DNA of 64,000 nt from Rhizobium sp. (lineage in GTDB: Bacteria; Pseudomonadota; Alphaproteobacteria; Rhizobiales; Rhizobiaceae), in assembly GCA_019739215.1 (NCBI GenBank), contig JAHHDR010000024.1:1-64000 (forward strand), written 5' to 3'. A program made the translations under genes and the position numbers. Of this stretch, positions 1 through 11,158 are shown piece after piece; the first letter of the stretch is position 1; each line of letters starts with the position of its first letter. The notes beneath the pieces were generated by a model. The model saw nothing but the letters and a program-made list of their open reading frames with translations, made no database searches and was not told the origin of the DNA.

Positions 1-47
1 GAGGGGTCGCAATCACCGAAACGGAGGGGATAGGTCTTGGAGAACAT
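1..47 (-). CDS. Acyl-CoA thioesterase, partial mirror copy
   Basis: The first 15 codons of the 4-hydroxybenzoyl-CoA-thioesterase-like gene found whole at 30282-30710. Its start codon is at 45-47 and it runs off the left window edge. It shows that the palindrome extends beyond base 1. Confidence 0.85.
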   Translation of the reverse strand, partial: MFSKTYPLRFGDCDP

Positions 48-53
48 CGCGCC

Positions 54-1223
54 TTACGCCCCCTTCATCAGTTCACGGGCGACGATCAGCTTCTGCACTT
101 CGGTGGCGCCCTCGTAGATCCTGAGCGCGCGGATTTCGCGATAGAGGCTTTCGACGATCTCGCCCGAGCGGACGCCGCGGCCGCCGAAGAGCTGGACGGC
201 GCGGTCGATCACGGATTGCGCGGTCTCGGTCGCCGTCATCTTGGCCATGGCGGCTTCCTTGGTGGTCGTGAGCTTCTGCGCGTCGCGGCGCCAGGCGGCG
301 CGGTAGGTGAGCAGGGCGGCGGCATCGATGCCGGTCGCCATGTCGCCGAGCGTCGCCTGGGTCAGTTGCAGGTCGCCCAGCGTCGCGCCGAACATTTTTC
401 GCGCCTTCGCATGCGCCAGGCTCTCATCGAGGGCGCGGCGGGCAAAGCCGAGCGCGGCGGCGGCGACCGAGGCGCGGAAGATGTCGAGCGTGCGCATCGC
501 GATCTTGAAGCCCTCGCCGGGCGCGCCGAGCCGCCGCGAGGCGGGAATGCGGCAGGCGTCGAAGCGGATCGTCGCCAGCGGATGCGGCGCGATCACCTCG
601 ATACGCTCGGCGATGGAGAAGCCGGGATCGTCGGCGAAGACGACGAAGGCGGAGATGCCGCGCGTGCCGGGCGCCTCGCCGGTGCGGGCGAAGACCGTGT
701 AGACATCGGCGATGCCGCCATTGGAAATCCAGGTCTTCTCGCCGTCGAGCACGTAGGCGTCGCCATCGGCGCGCGCGGCGCAGGCCATGGCCGCGACATC
801 GGAGCCGGCCTCCTTTTCGGAGAGGGCGAAGGCCGAGATCCATTCGCCCGATGTGACCTTGGTCAGCACTGCGGCCTTCAACTCTTCAGATCCCGACAGC
901 CCGATCGCGCCGGTGCCGAGCCCCTGCATGGCAAAAGCAAAATCCGCGAGCCCGTCATGCCAGGCGAGCGTTTCGCGCGCGAGGCAGACCGAGCGGGAAT
1001 CGATTGCCGAGCGGCCGGCATCGCCGGTGGCGAGCCCAAGCAGGCCGGCATTCCCCAGCGCCTTGACCAGCGCGCGGCAGGCCTTGTCGACGTCATGGTG
1101 GTCGACCGACGCCAGAGCGCCGGATGCGGCGAAGGCATCGAGCTTTTCGGCGACGCCACGATGGTCCGCGTCGAAGAACGGCCAGTCGAGATGGTCACGG
1201 GTCGGGCCGGAGAGCGTGGTCAT
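54..1223 (-). CDS. Acyl-CoA dehydrogenase (mirror copy)
   Basis: Mirror of 29106-30275; 389 residues. Its start codon overlaps the stop of the hydratase gene by one base (TGATG), as in the right copy. See the right copy for domain evidence. Confidence 0.9.
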   Translation of the reverse strand: MTTLSGPTRDHLDWPFFDADHRGVAEKLDAFAASGALASVDHHDVDKACRALVKALGNAGLLGLATGDAGRSAIDSRSVCLARETLAWHDGLADFAFAMQGLGTGAIGLSGSEELKAAVLTKVTSGEWISAFALSEKEAGSDVAAMACAARADGDAYVLDGEKTWISNGGIADVYTVFARTGEAPGTRGISAFVVFADDPGFSIAERIEVIAPHPLATIRFDACRIPASRRLGAPGEGFKIAMRTLDIFRASVAAAALGFARRALDESLAHAKARKMFGATLGDLQLTQATLGDMATGIDAAALLTYRAAWRRDAQKLTTTKEAAMAKMTATETAQSVIDRAVQLFGGRGVRSGEIVESLYREIRALRIYEGATEVQKLIVARELMKGA

Positions 1224-2074
1224 CAGTTGCCCTCGAACACAGGTTTCTGCTTGGCGGCAAAGGCCTCGAAAGCGCGGCGGAAATCGCCGGTCGCCATGCA
1301 GATCGCCTGGGCCTGGGCCTCGGATTCGATCATCTCGTCGATGCCCATCGCCCATTCCTGGTTCAGCATCGTCTTGGTGATGCCATGCGCGAACCACGGG
1401 CCGTCAGCGAGAGAATGGGCGAGCTTGTCCGCTGCCGCATCGAGGTCGGAAGAGGCATGCAGCGCGTTGAAGAATCCCCAGCGCTCGCCCTCATCGGCAC
1501 TCATGAAGCGACCGGTGTAAAGCAGTTCGGACGCCCGGCCCTGGCCGATGATGCGGGGCAGGATGCCGCAGGCGCCCATGTCGGCACCGGCCAGGCCGAC
1601 GCGGGTGAACAGGAAGGCGGTCTTGGCTTCTGGAGTCGCGAGACGCAGGTCGGAGGCCATGGCGAGAATGGCGCCGGCACCGGCACAGATGCCGTCGATC
1701 GCGGCGACGATCTGCTGCGGGCACTTGCGCATCGCCTTCACGAGGTCGCCGGTCATGCGGGTGAAGGCCAGCAGGTCAGGCATCGCCATGCGGGTCAGCG
1801 GCTCGATGATCTCGAACACGTCGCCGCCAGAGGAGAAGTTGCCGCCGGCACCCTTCAGCACGACCGTCCGCACATCCGAGGCATAGACGAGGTCGCGGAA
1901 CAGGTTGCGAAGCTCGGCATAGCTTTCGAAGGTCAGCGGGTTCTTGCGCTCCGGCCGGTTCAGCATCAGCGTGGCGACGCGGCCATCCTCGCTGACATCC
2001 CAGAGGAAATGCTCCGGTTTATAGTCACGGAACGGCTTGAGATGGCTGCTCATCGTTGCCTTGGTATCACTCAT
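1223..2074 (-). CDS. Enoyl-CoA hydratase/isomerase family protein (mirror copy)
   Basis: Mirror of 28255-29106; 283 residues. The ATGA overlap with the preceding SDR gene fixes the start. A longer in-frame reading exists upstream but lies inside the SDR gene in another frame. Confidence 0.9.
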   Translation of the reverse strand: MSDTKATMSSHLKPFRDYKPEHFLWDVSEDGRVATLMLNRPERKNPLTFESYAELRNLFRDLVYASDVRTVVLKGAGGNFSSGGDVFEIIEPLTRMAMPDLLAFTRMTGDLVKAMRKCPQQIVAAIDGICAGAGAILAMASDLRLATPEAKTAFLFTRVGLAGADMGACGILPRIIGQGRASELLYTGRFMSADEGERWGFFNALHASSDLDAAADKLAHSLADGPWFAHGITKTMLNQEWAMGIDEMIESEAQAQAICMATGDFRRAFEAFAAKQKPVFEGN

Positions 2075-2856
2075 CCCGCCATGACCTCCCCACCGGCAAT
2101 TGCGATTGCCTGCCCATTGATCGAGCCGGCATCCGGGGATGCCAACCAGAGAACCGTATTCGCCACTTCCTCGGGCCTGATCAGTCTGCCCTGTGGATTG
2201 GTCTTGGTGAATTCCGCCAGAGCCTGCTCCTCGCTGCGCCCGGTCTTGGCGACGATCTCGGCGATGGAGCGCGCGATAATCGGGGTGTCGGTGAAGCCGG
2301 GGCAGACGGCGTTGACCGTCACGCCCTTCTTCGCCAGTTCGAGCGCCAGCGCCCGGGTCAGCCCGATGACGCCATGCTTGGCGGCGCAATAGGCCGCCAC
2401 ATAGGCATAGCCGGTCAGGCCGGCCGTCGAGGCGATGTTGATGATCCGGGCACCCGCGCCATGCGCCTTGAGATCCGGCAGCACCGCCTGCGTCACGTTG
2501 AAGACGCCGGTCAGGTCTACCGACAGGACATGCGACCACATGTCGAGCGAGGTCTTCTCGAACGGCGCGCTCGGCGCTTCGCCGGCATTGTTGACGAGGA
2601 TGGTGACGGGTCCGAAGGCGGCCTTCGCCTTTTCTAACCCGGCCGCAATCGCTGACGCGTCGGTCACATCGAAACCATCGGCGACGAAGGCAGACTCGCC
2701 AGGAAGATCCCGGGCCAACGCATCGAGCGGCTCGCGCCGCCGCCCGGCCAGCGTTACCCTCACACCGGCGCCGACCAGCGCGCGGGCGATCGCGGCGCCG
2801 ATGCCGCTGCCGGCGCCGGTGACCAGCGCGTGATGACCTCCCAAAGTGCCCGACAT
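2071..2856 (-). CDS. Short-chain dehydrogenase/reductase 2 (mirror copy)
   Basis: Mirror of 27473-28258; 261 residues. Three bases separate it from the stop of the large monooxygenase/reductase gene, so the two are translated as one unit. Confidence 0.9.
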   Translation of the reverse strand: MSGTLGGHHALVTGAGSGIGAAIARALVGAGVRVTLAGRRREPLDALARDLPGESAFVADGFDVTDASAIAAGLEKAKAAFGPVTILVNNAGEAPSAPFEKTSLDMWSHVLSVDLTGVFNVTQAVLPDLKAHGAGARIINIASTAGLTGYAYVAAYCAAKHGVIGLTRALALELAKKGVTVNAVCPGFTDTPIIARSIAEIVAKTGRSEEQALAEFTKTNPQGRLIRPEEVANTVLWLASPDAGSINGQAIAIAGGEVMAG

Positions 2857-2859
2857 CGC

Positions 2860-5187
2860 TTATTTCGCCCCGGCGGCGATGGCCTGCTTCTCGCGGACGA
2901 GATTGGTCTCGTATTGCGCCTTGCCCGAATAATACTGCTTCGGCCAGGGCACCGAGGTGATGCCGATCTTCGCAGCCTCATGCAGCGTCCAGGCGGGATC
3001 CGCGAGATGCGGACGGGCCACGGCGCAGAGATCGGCGCGGCCGGCGGCGATGATCGAATTGGCGTGGTCGGCCTCGGAGATGGCGCCGACCGCGATCGTG
3101 GGGATGCCGACCTCGTTGCGGATCTTGTCGGAGAACGGCGTCTGGAACAGGCGGCCATAGACCGGCTTTTCTTCCTTCCACACCTGGCCCGACGAGCAGT
3201 CGATCATGTCGGCGCCAGCCTCCTTGAACATGGCCGCGAAGATCGCGGCATCCTCGGGCGTGTTGCCGCCGTCGAACCAGTCGTGGCAGGAGAGGCGCAC
3301 GGAAATCGGCCTGTCTTCCGGCCAGACCGCACGGACCGCGCGGAACACTTCGAGCGGATATTTTGCGCGCGCCGCATGGTCGCCGCCATAATCGTCGGTG
3401 CGGGTGTTGGTCAGCGGCGAGAGGAAGCTCGAGAGCAGGTAGCCGTGGGCGCAGTGCAGTTCGAGCCAGTCGGCGCCGGTCGCGGCGGCACGCTCGGCGG
3501 CCCGGACATGGTCGGCCAGCACGCGGTCGAGATCGGCGCGGTCCATCGCCTTCGGCACCTGGCTATGCTTGAGATAAGGCAGCGCCGAGGCCGAGACCAG
3601 CGGCCAGCCTCCCTCGTCCAGCGGCTGGTCGATGCCATCCCAGGCCAGCTTGGTCGATCCTTTGCGGCCGGCATGGCCGAGCTGGATGCCGACCTTGGCG
3701 GGCGTGTTGAAATGCACGAACTCGACGAGCCGCTTCCAGCCCTCGGCCTGTTCGTCGTTCCAGAGGCCGAGGCAGCCGGGGGTGATGCGGCCGTCCGGCG
3801 AGACGCAGGTCATTTCGCCGAAGACGAGGCCGGCGCCGCCCATGGCGCGGGCGCCGATATGGACGAGGTGGAAGTCGTCGATCAGGCCGTCCTTCGCCGA
3901 ATACATCGCCATCGGCGACATCACGATGCGGTTCGGCAGCGTCACGCCGCGCAGCGTGTAAGGGGTGAACATCGGCGGCAGGCAGCGGTCGTTCGTCGTG
4001 GTGTCGAGGCCTGACTTCTTCGCAAACCAGCGCTCGTATCCCTCCAGCCAGTTGGCGTCCCTCAGGCGGAGATTCTCGTGGCTGATGCGCTGCGAGCGCG
4101 TCAGCATCGAATACATGAACTGCTCGGGCTCCATCGTATCGGCATAGCGGCGGCCGACGACCTCGAACCATTCCATGGCGTTGCGCGCCGCGTTCTGGAT
4201 GCGGGCGACGTCGACGCGGCGGATCTCCTCATAGGTTTCGAGGACGGCTGGAATCTTGTCCTTCTGATGACCCAGCCGGTTGAACTGGTTGGCCAGCTCG
4301 ATCGCGTCGTCGATGGCGAGCTTGGTGCCCGAGCCGATGGCGAAATGGGCGGTATGGGCCGCATCGCCCATCAGCACGACATGGGAATTGCCGTTGAAGT
4401 GGCTCCACTTTCCGCAGATGAGGCGGTTGAAGTTGAGCCAGGCCGAGCCGCGCATGTGGCGGGCATTGGTCATCAGCGAGGCGCCGTCGAGGACCTCAGA
4501 GAACAGGTCTTGGCAGAAGTCGATCGAGCCCTGCTGGTCGAGCGCGCCGAGGCCATGCGCCTCGTAGGCTTCCTCGGTCGTCTCAACGATGAAGGTCGAC
4601 GTGTTTTCGTCGAACTTGTAGATATGCGCCTGGAACCAGCCGTGGTCGGTCTTGCGGAAGTCGAAGGTGAAGGCGTCGTAGGACTTGTTGGTGCCGAGCC
4701 AGATATAGCGGTTCGGGCGCACGACGAGATCGGGCTGGAAGACCTCGGCATATTTGTTGCGGACCTTCGAATTCAATCCGTCCGACGCGATGATCAGGTC
4801 GGCATCGGGGAAATCGAGATCGCTGTCGACCTCTGTCTCGAACGCGAGTTCGACGCCCAGATCTTCGCAGCGCCTCTGAAGTATGTTGAGCAGCTTCTTG
4901 CGGCCGATGCCGACGAAACCGTGCCCGGTGGTGCGCTGACGGGTGTCCTTGAACCATACCTCGATGTCGTCCCAATGATTGAACGCATCCTGGATGGAGG
5001 CCGCGCTTTCCGGATCCCAGACCTTCATCGATTCCATGGTGGCATCGGAAAACACCACGCCCCAGCCGAATGTGTCATAGGGCTTGTTGCGCTCGACCAC
5101 GGTGATCGAATGCTCCGGATGGAGTTTCTTCATCAGGAGCCCGAAATAGAGGCCGGCCGGTCCGCCGCCGATGCATACGATCCGCAT
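2860..5187 (-). CDS. 2-aminobenzoyl-CoA monooxygenase/reductase-like fusion (mirror copy)
   Basis: Mirror of 25142-27469; 775 residues, intact. A second intact copy of a fusion this long, without a single visible difference, argues that the duplication is very recent or technical. Confidence 0.9.
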   Translation of the reverse strand: MRIVCIGGGPAGLYFGLLMKKLHPEHSITVVERNKPYDTFGWGVVFSDATMESMKVWDPESAASIQDAFNHWDDIEVWFKDTRQRTTGHGFVGIGRKKLLNILQRRCEDLGVELAFETEVDSDLDFPDADLIIASDGLNSKVRNKYAEVFQPDLVVRPNRYIWLGTNKSYDAFTFDFRKTDHGWFQAHIYKFDENTSTFIVETTEEAYEAHGLGALDQQGSIDFCQDLFSEVLDGASLMTNARHMRGSAWLNFNRLICGKWSHFNGNSHVVLMGDAAHTAHFAIGSGTKLAIDDAIELANQFNRLGHQKDKIPAVLETYEEIRRVDVARIQNAARNAMEWFEVVGRRYADTMEPEQFMYSMLTRSQRISHENLRLRDANWLEGYERWFAKKSGLDTTTNDRCLPPMFTPYTLRGVTLPNRIVMSPMAMYSAKDGLIDDFHLVHIGARAMGGAGLVFGEMTCVSPDGRITPGCLGLWNDEQAEGWKRLVEFVHFNTPAKVGIQLGHAGRKGSTKLAWDGIDQPLDEGGWPLVSASALPYLKHSQVPKAMDRADLDRVLADHVRAAERAAATGADWLELHCAHGYLLSSFLSPLTNTRTDDYGGDHAARAKYPLEVFRAVRAVWPEDRPISVRLSCHDWFDGGNTPEDAAIFAAMFKEAGADMIDCSSGQVWKEEKPVYGRLFQTPFSDKIRNEVGIPTIAVGAISEADHANSIIAAGRADLCAVARPHLADPAWTLHEAAKIGITSVPWPKQYYSGKAQYETNLVREKQAIAAGAK

Positions 5188-5234
5188 GTCAGTACCCTCT
5201 TTTCGCCAGACGGGCGGGACGCCGCGTCGATATA

Positions 5235-5312
5235 TTTTAAGGTTAAAATAAGTTTGCGGAGGCGACCTGTCAATGTCGAAGGCGCAAGTCGTCGAGATAT
5301 TTTATGATTAAA
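5235..5312 (-). promoter_or_regulatory. Paired TTTA-N4-TAAA operator-like sites (mirror copy)
   Basis: Mirror of 25017-25094, upstream of the mirrored monooxygenase/reductase gene. Dyads lie at 5235-5248 (TTTTAA-GG-TTAAAA as read on the + strand) and 5301-5312. Confidence 0.5.
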
Positions 5313-5341
5313 CTAATTCGACCGACCTCGCCAGCGCGACC

Positions 5342-5863
5342 TCAGGCAGGCACGGCGCCGATCGGCCGGAACCCCCCACGCCAGTAGACCAGGGCGCCGG
5401 TTTGCTCGGCGATCTCGATCGAGCGCACCCGGCCGATCAGGATCGAATGGGTGGATTTCTCGATCATGTCCTCGATCTCGCAATCAAGCGCGACACTGGC
5501 TCCGACCAGAAGCGGCGCGCCGGTCGGTCCGTTCCGCCATTGACCAAGCGCGAAGCGGTCCGCGCCCTTGATGCCGCCCTGGCCGGTGAAGCGCTCGGCG
5601 ATCGGCTGGTGGTGCGGCGCGAGAGAATTGACGCCGAAATGTCCGAAAACCTCGAAAAGCGGCCAGGAGGATGAACTGCGGTTGACGCAGACCAGCATCA
5701 GCGGTGGGTCCATGGACAGCGACACGGCCGAGGTGGCGACGAGGCCGGAGCGGCGATCGCCGGTGCCGACAGTGATGACACTGACATTGCCGGCGAAATG
5801 GCGCATCGCCAGCCGGTAGGCGCCCGGATCCGGCAGCGGTGCCGTGAACATGTCCATTCTCAT
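5342..5863 (-). CDS. Flavin reductase domain protein 2 (mirror copy)
   Basis: Mirror of 24466-24987; 173 residues. It follows the luciferase-family monooxygenase gene and probably serves it with reduced flavin. Confidence 0.9.
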   Translation of the reverse strand: MRMDMFTAPLPDPGAYRLAMRHFAGNVSVITVGTGDRRSGLVATSAVSLSMDPPLMLVCVNRSSSSWPLFEVFGHFGVNSLAPHHQPIAERFTGQGGIKGADRFALGQWRNGPTGAPLLVGASVALDCEIEDMIEKSTHSILIGRVRSIEIAEQTGALVYWRGGFRPIGAVPA

Positions 5864-5965
5864 CTCCAGTCTCCCTCCGATAAGCGCGCCGCCACCCTTG
5901 CGGTGCGATGCGCGAGAATCCGGCGCGACGGCGACCCCATCGCCATCGCGCCGGCAGGCGTCGGG

Positions 5966-7084
5966 TCAGGCCGCGGCCGCATGTGTCGTGGCCGCGCGGC
6001 GGATGCCGCGGGCTTCGAGGATCGGCAGAACATGGTCGCGGAAATAGGGAAACTCTTCCGCATAATCGACGAAGGACAGCGTGGTGCCACCGAAGCCGGC
6101 GGCATGCAGTGCGATGATGCCCTCGGCCACCTGCTCCGGCGTGCCGACCAGCGGGAAGCCGCCATGGCCGGCGGCCATGCGGTCGCGGATCAGCGCCAGC
6201 AGGTCATGCGGGAAGGATTGGGCATGGGCGAACTGCAGGCGGACGAGATTGTCCACCGCTTCCCAGTCGGCATGGGTCTGGCCGAAATGCTGCAGATAGT
6301 CCTTCGCTTCCTTCTCGGTCGGGCGGCACACGACATGGCTGAAGGTCAGCACGCCGACCTGGCGGCCGGCATCGGCGCCCTGTTGTTTGAGCGCGGCCAC
6401 CTCTTCCTTCGACCGTTCGAGATCGATGGCCGGAGTGAACAGGAAATCGGCATTCTTGACGGCGAAGGCGCGGCCCTGGCCGGAGCCCGCGGCATTGAGG
6501 ATCGGCACCTTGCGCGACGGACGCGGGTCGCCCAGCACCTTCTTCAGCTTGAAATGCGGGCTGTCCCAGTCGAAGGCCTCGGACTTCGACCATAGCGCCT
6601 TGACCACGTCGAACCATTCCTGGGCATAGCCGTAGCGGTCCTCGTGGCCGGCGGGCAGGTCGAGGCCGAGCGCCTCGTATTCCGGCTGGTTCCAGCCGGC
6701 GACGATGTTGAGGCCGATGCGGCCGCGGCTGATCTGGTCGATCGTGGCGATCTGCTTGGCGACGACGACGGGATGGTTCGCCGCCACATGGATGGTGGCG
6801 AACACATTGATGTTGCGGGTGCTGGCCAGCAGTCCGGCGGCCCAGGTCACGGTCTCGAGCACGCCGCCATGGAAATTGGTCTCGCCGCCGTAACCGATCC
6901 AGCGGGCGATCGGCAGCATGAAGTCGATGCCGGCGTCATCGAGCATCTTTCCGAGGCGAAGGTTGTTGTCCCAGGAGTTGTCCCAACGCTCCTCGACCTT
7001 GGTGACGGACATGCCGCCCGAGCAATTGGAGGCGAAGGTTCCGAGCAAAAACTGCCCGTCTGCGAACATGCTGTTCTCAGTCAT
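5966..7084 (-). CDS. RutA-like luciferase-family monooxygenase (mirror copy)
   Basis: Mirror of 23245-24363; 372 residues. It is divergent from the MarR-like gene at 7224 across the same 139-bp control region as in the right arm. Confidence 0.9.
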   Translation of the reverse strand: MTENSMFADGQFLLGTFASNCSGGMSVTKVEERWDNSWDNNLRLGKMLDDAGIDFMLPIARWIGYGGETNFHGGVLETVTWAAGLLASTRNINVFATIHVAANHPVVVAKQIATIDQISRGRIGLNIVAGWNQPEYEALGLDLPAGHEDRYGYAQEWFDVVKALWSKSEAFDWDSPHFKLKKVLGDPRPSRKVPILNAAGSGQGRAFAVKNADFLFTPAIDLERSKEEVAALKQQGADAGRQVGVLTFSHVVCRPTEKEAKDYLQHFGQTHADWEAVDNLVRLQFAHAQSFPHDLLALIRDRMAAGHGGFPLVGTPEQVAEGIIALHAAGFGGTTLSFVDYAEEFPYFRDHVLPILEARGIRRAATTHAAAA

Positions 7085-7110
7085 GGTGGTTCCCCGATTT
7101 TTTGTCAGAA

Positions 7111-7162
7111 TTTACAATAGAAAATCTATTTGAAACTTAAAGCTTGTCAATCGAAATTCGAT
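7111..7162 (-). promoter_or_regulatory. Divergent promoter with two dyads (mirror copy)
   Basis: Mirror of 23167-23218: an ATCGAA-N1-TTCGAT dyad at 7150-7162 overlapping a TTGACA -35 box, and an AATAGA-N3-TCTATT dyad within 7111-7135 covering the -10 region. Confidence 0.5.
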
Positions 7163-7223
7163 GGCCGATGTCTAGGAAAACAGGCAAATGCGCGTCTTGC
7201 GTCGGCAATCGGGAAGCAGAGTG

Positions 7224-7841
7224 ATGAAAACAAAGGGCAATTCGACCGGGACGGAAGCGGCGGTGGATCGCAGTTGGCACCTCGCGCGCAATCCGCTGGA
7301 GGTCGATGTCGCGGAACTCGAATATGCGTTGATGCGCGGCTTCGAGGCCTTCGGCCGCTGGCAGGGCGAATGCCTGGCCTCGGTCATCGACCTCGTTGCC
7401 AGTGGCCCGGAAAATGCCATGCTGCACATCATCCGCATGCATGACCGGCCCAAGACCATCAAGGACCTCGCGCGGCTCGCCAATCGCGAGGACATTCCCA
7501 ACATGCAGTATAGCCTGCGCAAGCTGATCGGCGCCGGCCTGGTGGTCCGCAACGGCAGCGGCCGCTCCGGCGTAACCTATTCGGTCACCGACAAGGGCCG
7601 CGAAGTCACGGATCGCTATGCCGATGTCCGCGCCTCGCTGCTGATTAAGGCCGTGCAATCGGTGCCGAACTTCCAGAGCCGGTTGCAGGAGGCCGCTGCG
7701 ACGCTCGACCTGCTGACCGGCATCTACGAACAGGCCGCCCGCACGGCGGCGACGCATCGACGGTATCATGGACAACCATCGCAATCGGGCCTGGCCGCAG
7801 AAGCACCTGGCTCATCTACCAGCGGTGCCACGGGTCGCTGA
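7224..7841 (+). CDS. MarR-like winged-helix regulator (mirror copy)
   Basis: Mirror of 22488-23105; 205 residues from the ATG at 7224. An upstream in-frame ATG at 7188 exists, but the extra residues lie in the divergent control region and look non-coding. Confidence 0.8.
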   Translation: MKTKGNSTGTEAAVDRSWHLARNPLEVDVAELEYALMRGFEAFGRWQGECLASVIDLVASGPENAMLHIIRMHDRPKTIKDLARLANREDIPNMQYSLRKLIGAGLVVRNGSGRSGVTYSVTDKGREVTDRYADVRASLLIKAVQSVPNFQSRLQEAAATLDLLTGIYEQAARTAATHRRYHGQPSQSGLAAEAPGSSTSGATGR

Positions 7842-7984
7842 TCTCGTTTTTGTGAAGTGCGGCTGACGGAAACCGCCGCATCGGCTCATTACATATGTCC
7901 GGTACCGGCCCCGACCGCGAGGCTTTCCATTTCACACCGGTTTCAGGCGAGGGCTCCCGCCCGCCCGCCCGAAGGAGTATCGAC

Positions 7985-8227
7985 ATGAAGAAAACGATTA
8001 TCGGGCTCACGGCCCTTCTTTTCGCCAGCCCGGCCCTCGCGATCGAGCCAATCCCGGGAAGCATCGGCTATGGCGGAGCGCCGCACTCAAAGCTTCAGAG
8101 GAGTCCCGTCGGGAGCACCCTGGTCCACCGGTTCCGCTATGACGGCAACGAATATGAAGAGCGCTATGTCCTCCAGGCGGACCGCAGCCTTAAGCTCGTC
8201 TCGCGGAGCCGTCGAGCCGACCGATAG
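7985..8227 (+). CDS. Small secreted protein (mirror copy)
   Basis: Mirror of 22102-22344; 80 residues. AAGGAG about 8 bp before the ATG at 7985 decides the start in favour of the signal-peptide form over a longer in-frame reading. Confidence 0.7.
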   Translation: MKKTIIGLTALLFASPALAIEPIPGSIGYGGAPHSKLQRSPVGSTLVHRFRYDGNEYEERYVLQADRSLKLVSRSRRADR

Positions 8228-8286
8228 GCTGCCGGGAGCGTCCGGTACTGCATCGGCTCCGTCTTGGCTTGGTTCCATCTTGGGTT

Positions 8287-8312
8287 GGCCACGCGCATCG
8301 CCGCGCGTGGCC
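8287..8312. terminator. Convergent hairpin terminator candidate (mirror copy)
   Basis: Mirror of 22017-22042: 10-bp perfect stem (GGCCACGCGC and its complement), 6-base loop, no T-run, between convergent genes. Confidence 0.45.
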
Positions 8313-8331
8313 AGTGTGGGGGTGCTGATGA

Positions 8332-9570
8332 TCAGGCTGCAAGCTTCTGCAGATACGCATCCGCTTCTTCCGGCACGGCGAACCAGGGGAAGAAGTCGCG
8401 CGGGTCGTTGAAGCCGTTGGCGATGCGCTTGGCCAAAACAGGGAAGGCCTGGGCCGAACCCATGATGTTGAGCACATGCGGCGGTGGCGGCTGCAAGAGC
8501 GCGTTGGTCCAGCCGACGACGAACTGGGCGTAGTTCCAGTAGGAGTCGAACGCGCCCTGCATGAAGGCGGCGTCGAACGGCCGGTCGCCTTGGGCGAGGA
8601 TTGCATCCATATAGGCCCTGGCGGCCTTGGAGGCATTGTTGGAACCCTGGCCGGTAATCGGGTCGTTGAGGCAGACGGCGTCCGCCATGCCGAGCACGAT
8701 CGCCCCCGAGGGCAGCTTTCCGATCGGCTTGCGCACGGTGGGTGCGAAGGCGCCTGACAGAATGCCGTTGTCGTCGGTGAGCGAGATGTTGCGATTGCGA
8801 TCGGCTTCCCAAGGCAGGAACGTGTCGAGAATCCATTTCGACTTGGCGAGATGGTCCTCGGGCGTCTTGACGTCCTTCCAGCAATCCATCGGACCGCCGG
8901 GAATGCCTTCGAACACCATGATGTCGCAAGATCCGTTGACCGTCAGTGCCGGGAAGACGAAATATTCGCCGACCGTGGGGATCAGGTTGAAGTTGACGGC
9001 CGAGTGATCCGGGCGCGGCAGCATGCCGTTGACATAGGTCAGCGCCAGTGCGCGCTGCGGCTTGTCGAACGGCGACTTCTCGGCGTCGCGCTCGAACAGC
9101 TTGGCGATGTCGCCCTTGCCGGCCGCCACGATCACCAGTTCGGACTGCCTAGCATAGCGTTCGAGATCGTCGATGCCGGCGTCATGGATGGTGATGGTGC
9201 CGCCGCGGCGCTCGAATTCCGCTATCCAGCGCGGCACCTTGACGCGCTGGTCGACGCTCTGGCCCGGCTTGTCGAGCATGCCGTTCCAGTCGATGGCTTT
9301 CTTGCCGGAACCATCGGGAGCGGGCACGACGAAATTGATCGAGTCGACTGTGGGGCATTCTCCGTCCCAGAAGTTCAGCCCGAGATCGCGCTCGTTCTGC
9401 AATGCGTCGTCGAACATGCACTGGCTGGACAGGACCTTGCCCGACCGGACCTGTTCGGCAGTGCGGTTCTGGACGATATCGACCTCGTAGCCTTCGGACA
9501 GGAGACCGCAGCCGAGCTGGAGGCCGGACTGGCCGCCCCCGACGATGGTGATCTTGCGTGATGTGCTCAT
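8332..9570 (-). CDS. Styrene/indole monooxygenase-like flavoprotein (mirror copy)
   Basis: Mirror of 20759-21997; 412 residues. Domain evidence is given at the right copy. Confidence 0.88.
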   Translation of the reverse strand: MSTSRKITIVGGGQSGLQLGCGLLSEGYEVDIVQNRTAEQVRSGKVLSSQCMFDDALQNERDLGLNFWDGECPTVDSINFVVPAPDGSGKKAIDWNGMLDKPGQSVDQRVKVPRWIAEFERRGGTITIHDAGIDDLERYARQSELVIVAAGKGDIAKLFERDAEKSPFDKPQRALALTYVNGMLPRPDHSAVNFNLIPTVGEYFVFPALTVNGSCDIMVFEGIPGGPMDCWKDVKTPEDHLAKSKWILDTFLPWEADRNRNISLTDDNGILSGAFAPTVRKPIGKLPSGAIVLGMADAVCLNDPITGQGSNNASKAARAYMDAILAQGDRPFDAAFMQGAFDSYWNYAQFVVGWTNALLQPPPPHVLNIMGSAQAFPVLAKRIANGFNDPRDFFPWFAVPEEADAYLQKLAA

Positions 9571-9613
9571 TGTTTCAGTTCCCATTTTTTGATTGTCTTC
9601 GGAGTTCACTCGT

Positions 9614-10411
9614 TCATTCCATGAGCTTCGGAATGGCCGGCACGTTCTGCTCAGGCCCCATGGCGGTGTAGCCGCCGTCGACCTTGATGTCGGTGCCAGT
9701 GATGAAGCTCGCATTGTCGGACAGCAGGAAGGCCACGGCCTCGCCCACTTCCTCTGGGTCGCCGGTGCGGCCGAGCAGGTGGAAGGGGGCCGCCACCTTG
9801 TCTGTCTTCTCGCGGTTGCCGTCTGTGAGCTGGACCATGATGTTCGACCAGGTCCAGCCGGGCGAGACCGCATTGACGCGGATGCCGTCGGGCGCAAGGT
9901 CCATCGCCTGGTTTCGGGTCAATTGCAGGATCGCCGCCTTGGACACCGGATAGACCCAGCGGCCCGTCTGGGCGACGCGCGAGGAGATCGAGCCAAAATT
10001 CACGATCGCGCCCTTGTTGGCCTTGAGATGCGCATGCGCCGCCTGCATCAGCATGACCGAGCCGACAATGTTGATGTCGAGCGCCTTCAGCCAGTCGCCA
10101 CGGGCCGTTTCGGCACCGTTGTCGAGATAGGTGCAGGCGACGTTGACGAGGTAGTCGAGCCGGCCGGTGGTTTCGACGGTCTTCGCCACAAGGGCTGCGA
10201 TGTCGTCGTCGCTGGTGATGTCGGTCCGGATGAAGCTGGCATCCGGCCCGAGCCTCTCGGCGGCGGCAGCGCCGTCCACCTCATTGATGTCGGCGATCAC
10301 GGCCTTTGCACCGTAGCCGATCAAGGTCGCGGCGACTGCTTGACCTATGAGAGTGGCCCCGCCCGATATGATCGCCGTCTTTCCGTTCAATCCACGCATC
10401 GGATTCCCCAT
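9614..10411 (-). CDS. Short-chain dehydrogenase/reductase 1 (mirror copy)
   Basis: Mirror of 19918-20715; 265 residues; carries the same altered cofactor motifs as the right copy. Confidence 0.9.
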   Translation of the reverse strand: MGNPMRGLNGKTAIISGGATLIGQAVAATLIGYGAKAVIADINEVDGAAAAERLGPDASFIRTDITSDDDIAALVAKTVETTGRLDYLVNVACTYLDNGAETARGDWLKALDINIVGSVMLMQAAHAHLKANKGAIVNFGSISSRVAQTGRWVYPVSKAAILQLTRNQAMDLAPDGIRVNAVSPGWTWSNIMVQLTDGNREKTDKVAAPFHLLGRTGDPEEVGEAVAFLLSDNASFITGTDIKVDGGYTAMGPEQNVPAIPKLME

Positions 10412-10464
10412 CTGTTGTTCTTGAATAGGCTTGCAGGCGCACCCTGGTCCGGCGGCAGGACCGG

Positions 10465-10959
10465 TCAGGCGGCCGGCCGTGTCGTCGTGAAGCCGCCATC
10501 GACATAGACCAGCGGCTCGGCGGTGCCGTTTTCGCTCAGCGTCTTGCGGACGCGGCCGATCAGGATGACATGGGTGGCGAAATCGACCGCCTGTTCGAGA
10601 TCGCAGTCGAAACTGGCGATTGCGCCGTCGAGCACCGGGGCGCCGGTCTCGGCATCCTGCCAGTCGCCGACCTGGAACCGCTCGGCGCCCGAAAGCGTCG
10701 TGCGACCGGCAAAGGTTTCGGCGACGGGCTGCTGGGCCTTGGTCAGCACGTTGACGCAGAAATTACCGCTTTCCGGTGCGATCTGCCCGACCCAGGTCTC
10801 GCGGTTGATGCAGGCGACGACCGAAGGAGGCTCGACGGTCAGCGAACAGACAGCGGTTGCCGTGACGCCGCGGGGCTCGCCGTTCAGGCCGCGCGTGGTG
10901 ACCACGGTCACCGCCCCGGCGACCTGGCGCATCGCGGCGCGGAATGTGTCCTTGTCCAT
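10465..10959 (-). CDS. Flavin reductase domain protein 1 (mirror copy)
   Basis: Mirror of 19370-19864; 164 residues from the ATG preceded by GAGGAG. Confidence 0.88.
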   Translation of the reverse strand: MDKDTFRAAMRQVAGAVTVVTTRGLNGEPRGVTATAVCSLTVEPPSVVACINRETWVGQIAPESGNFCVNVLTKAQQPVAETFAGRTTLSGAERFQVGDWQDAETGAPVLDGAIASFDCDLEQAVDFATHVILIGRVRKTLSENGTAEPLVYVDGGFTTTRPAA

Positions 10960-11006
10960 GGCGCTTGCTCCTCGTTGCGCGGGTGGAAAGCCCGGGACTT
11001 TCATTC

Positions 11007-11022
11007 ACTTTAAATCTAAAGT
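11007..11022 (-). promoter_or_regulatory. ACTTTA-N4-TAAAGT dyad (mirror copy)
   Basis: Mirror of 19307-19322, upstream of flavin reductase 1 and divergent from the AraC-type gene. Confidence 0.45.
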
Positions 11023-11158
11023 ACCGTCATGATCCGCGGGTCCGGCATGGAGGACAATCCGGATCGCGCAGACGAATATCCAGATCCGGCAAGCCGTCCT
11101 GGATTTTGTTAGTTACCGCCAAAGGATCCGGGCCAGGGATCCGGGCCGGAGAAAGCCG

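Noticed and set aside
1124..2392. Long antisense frames over the acyl-CoA dehydrogenase and hydratase genes
   Set aside because: Same codon-bias shadow effect; mirror copies appear in the other arm, and no ribosome site or family signature was seen.
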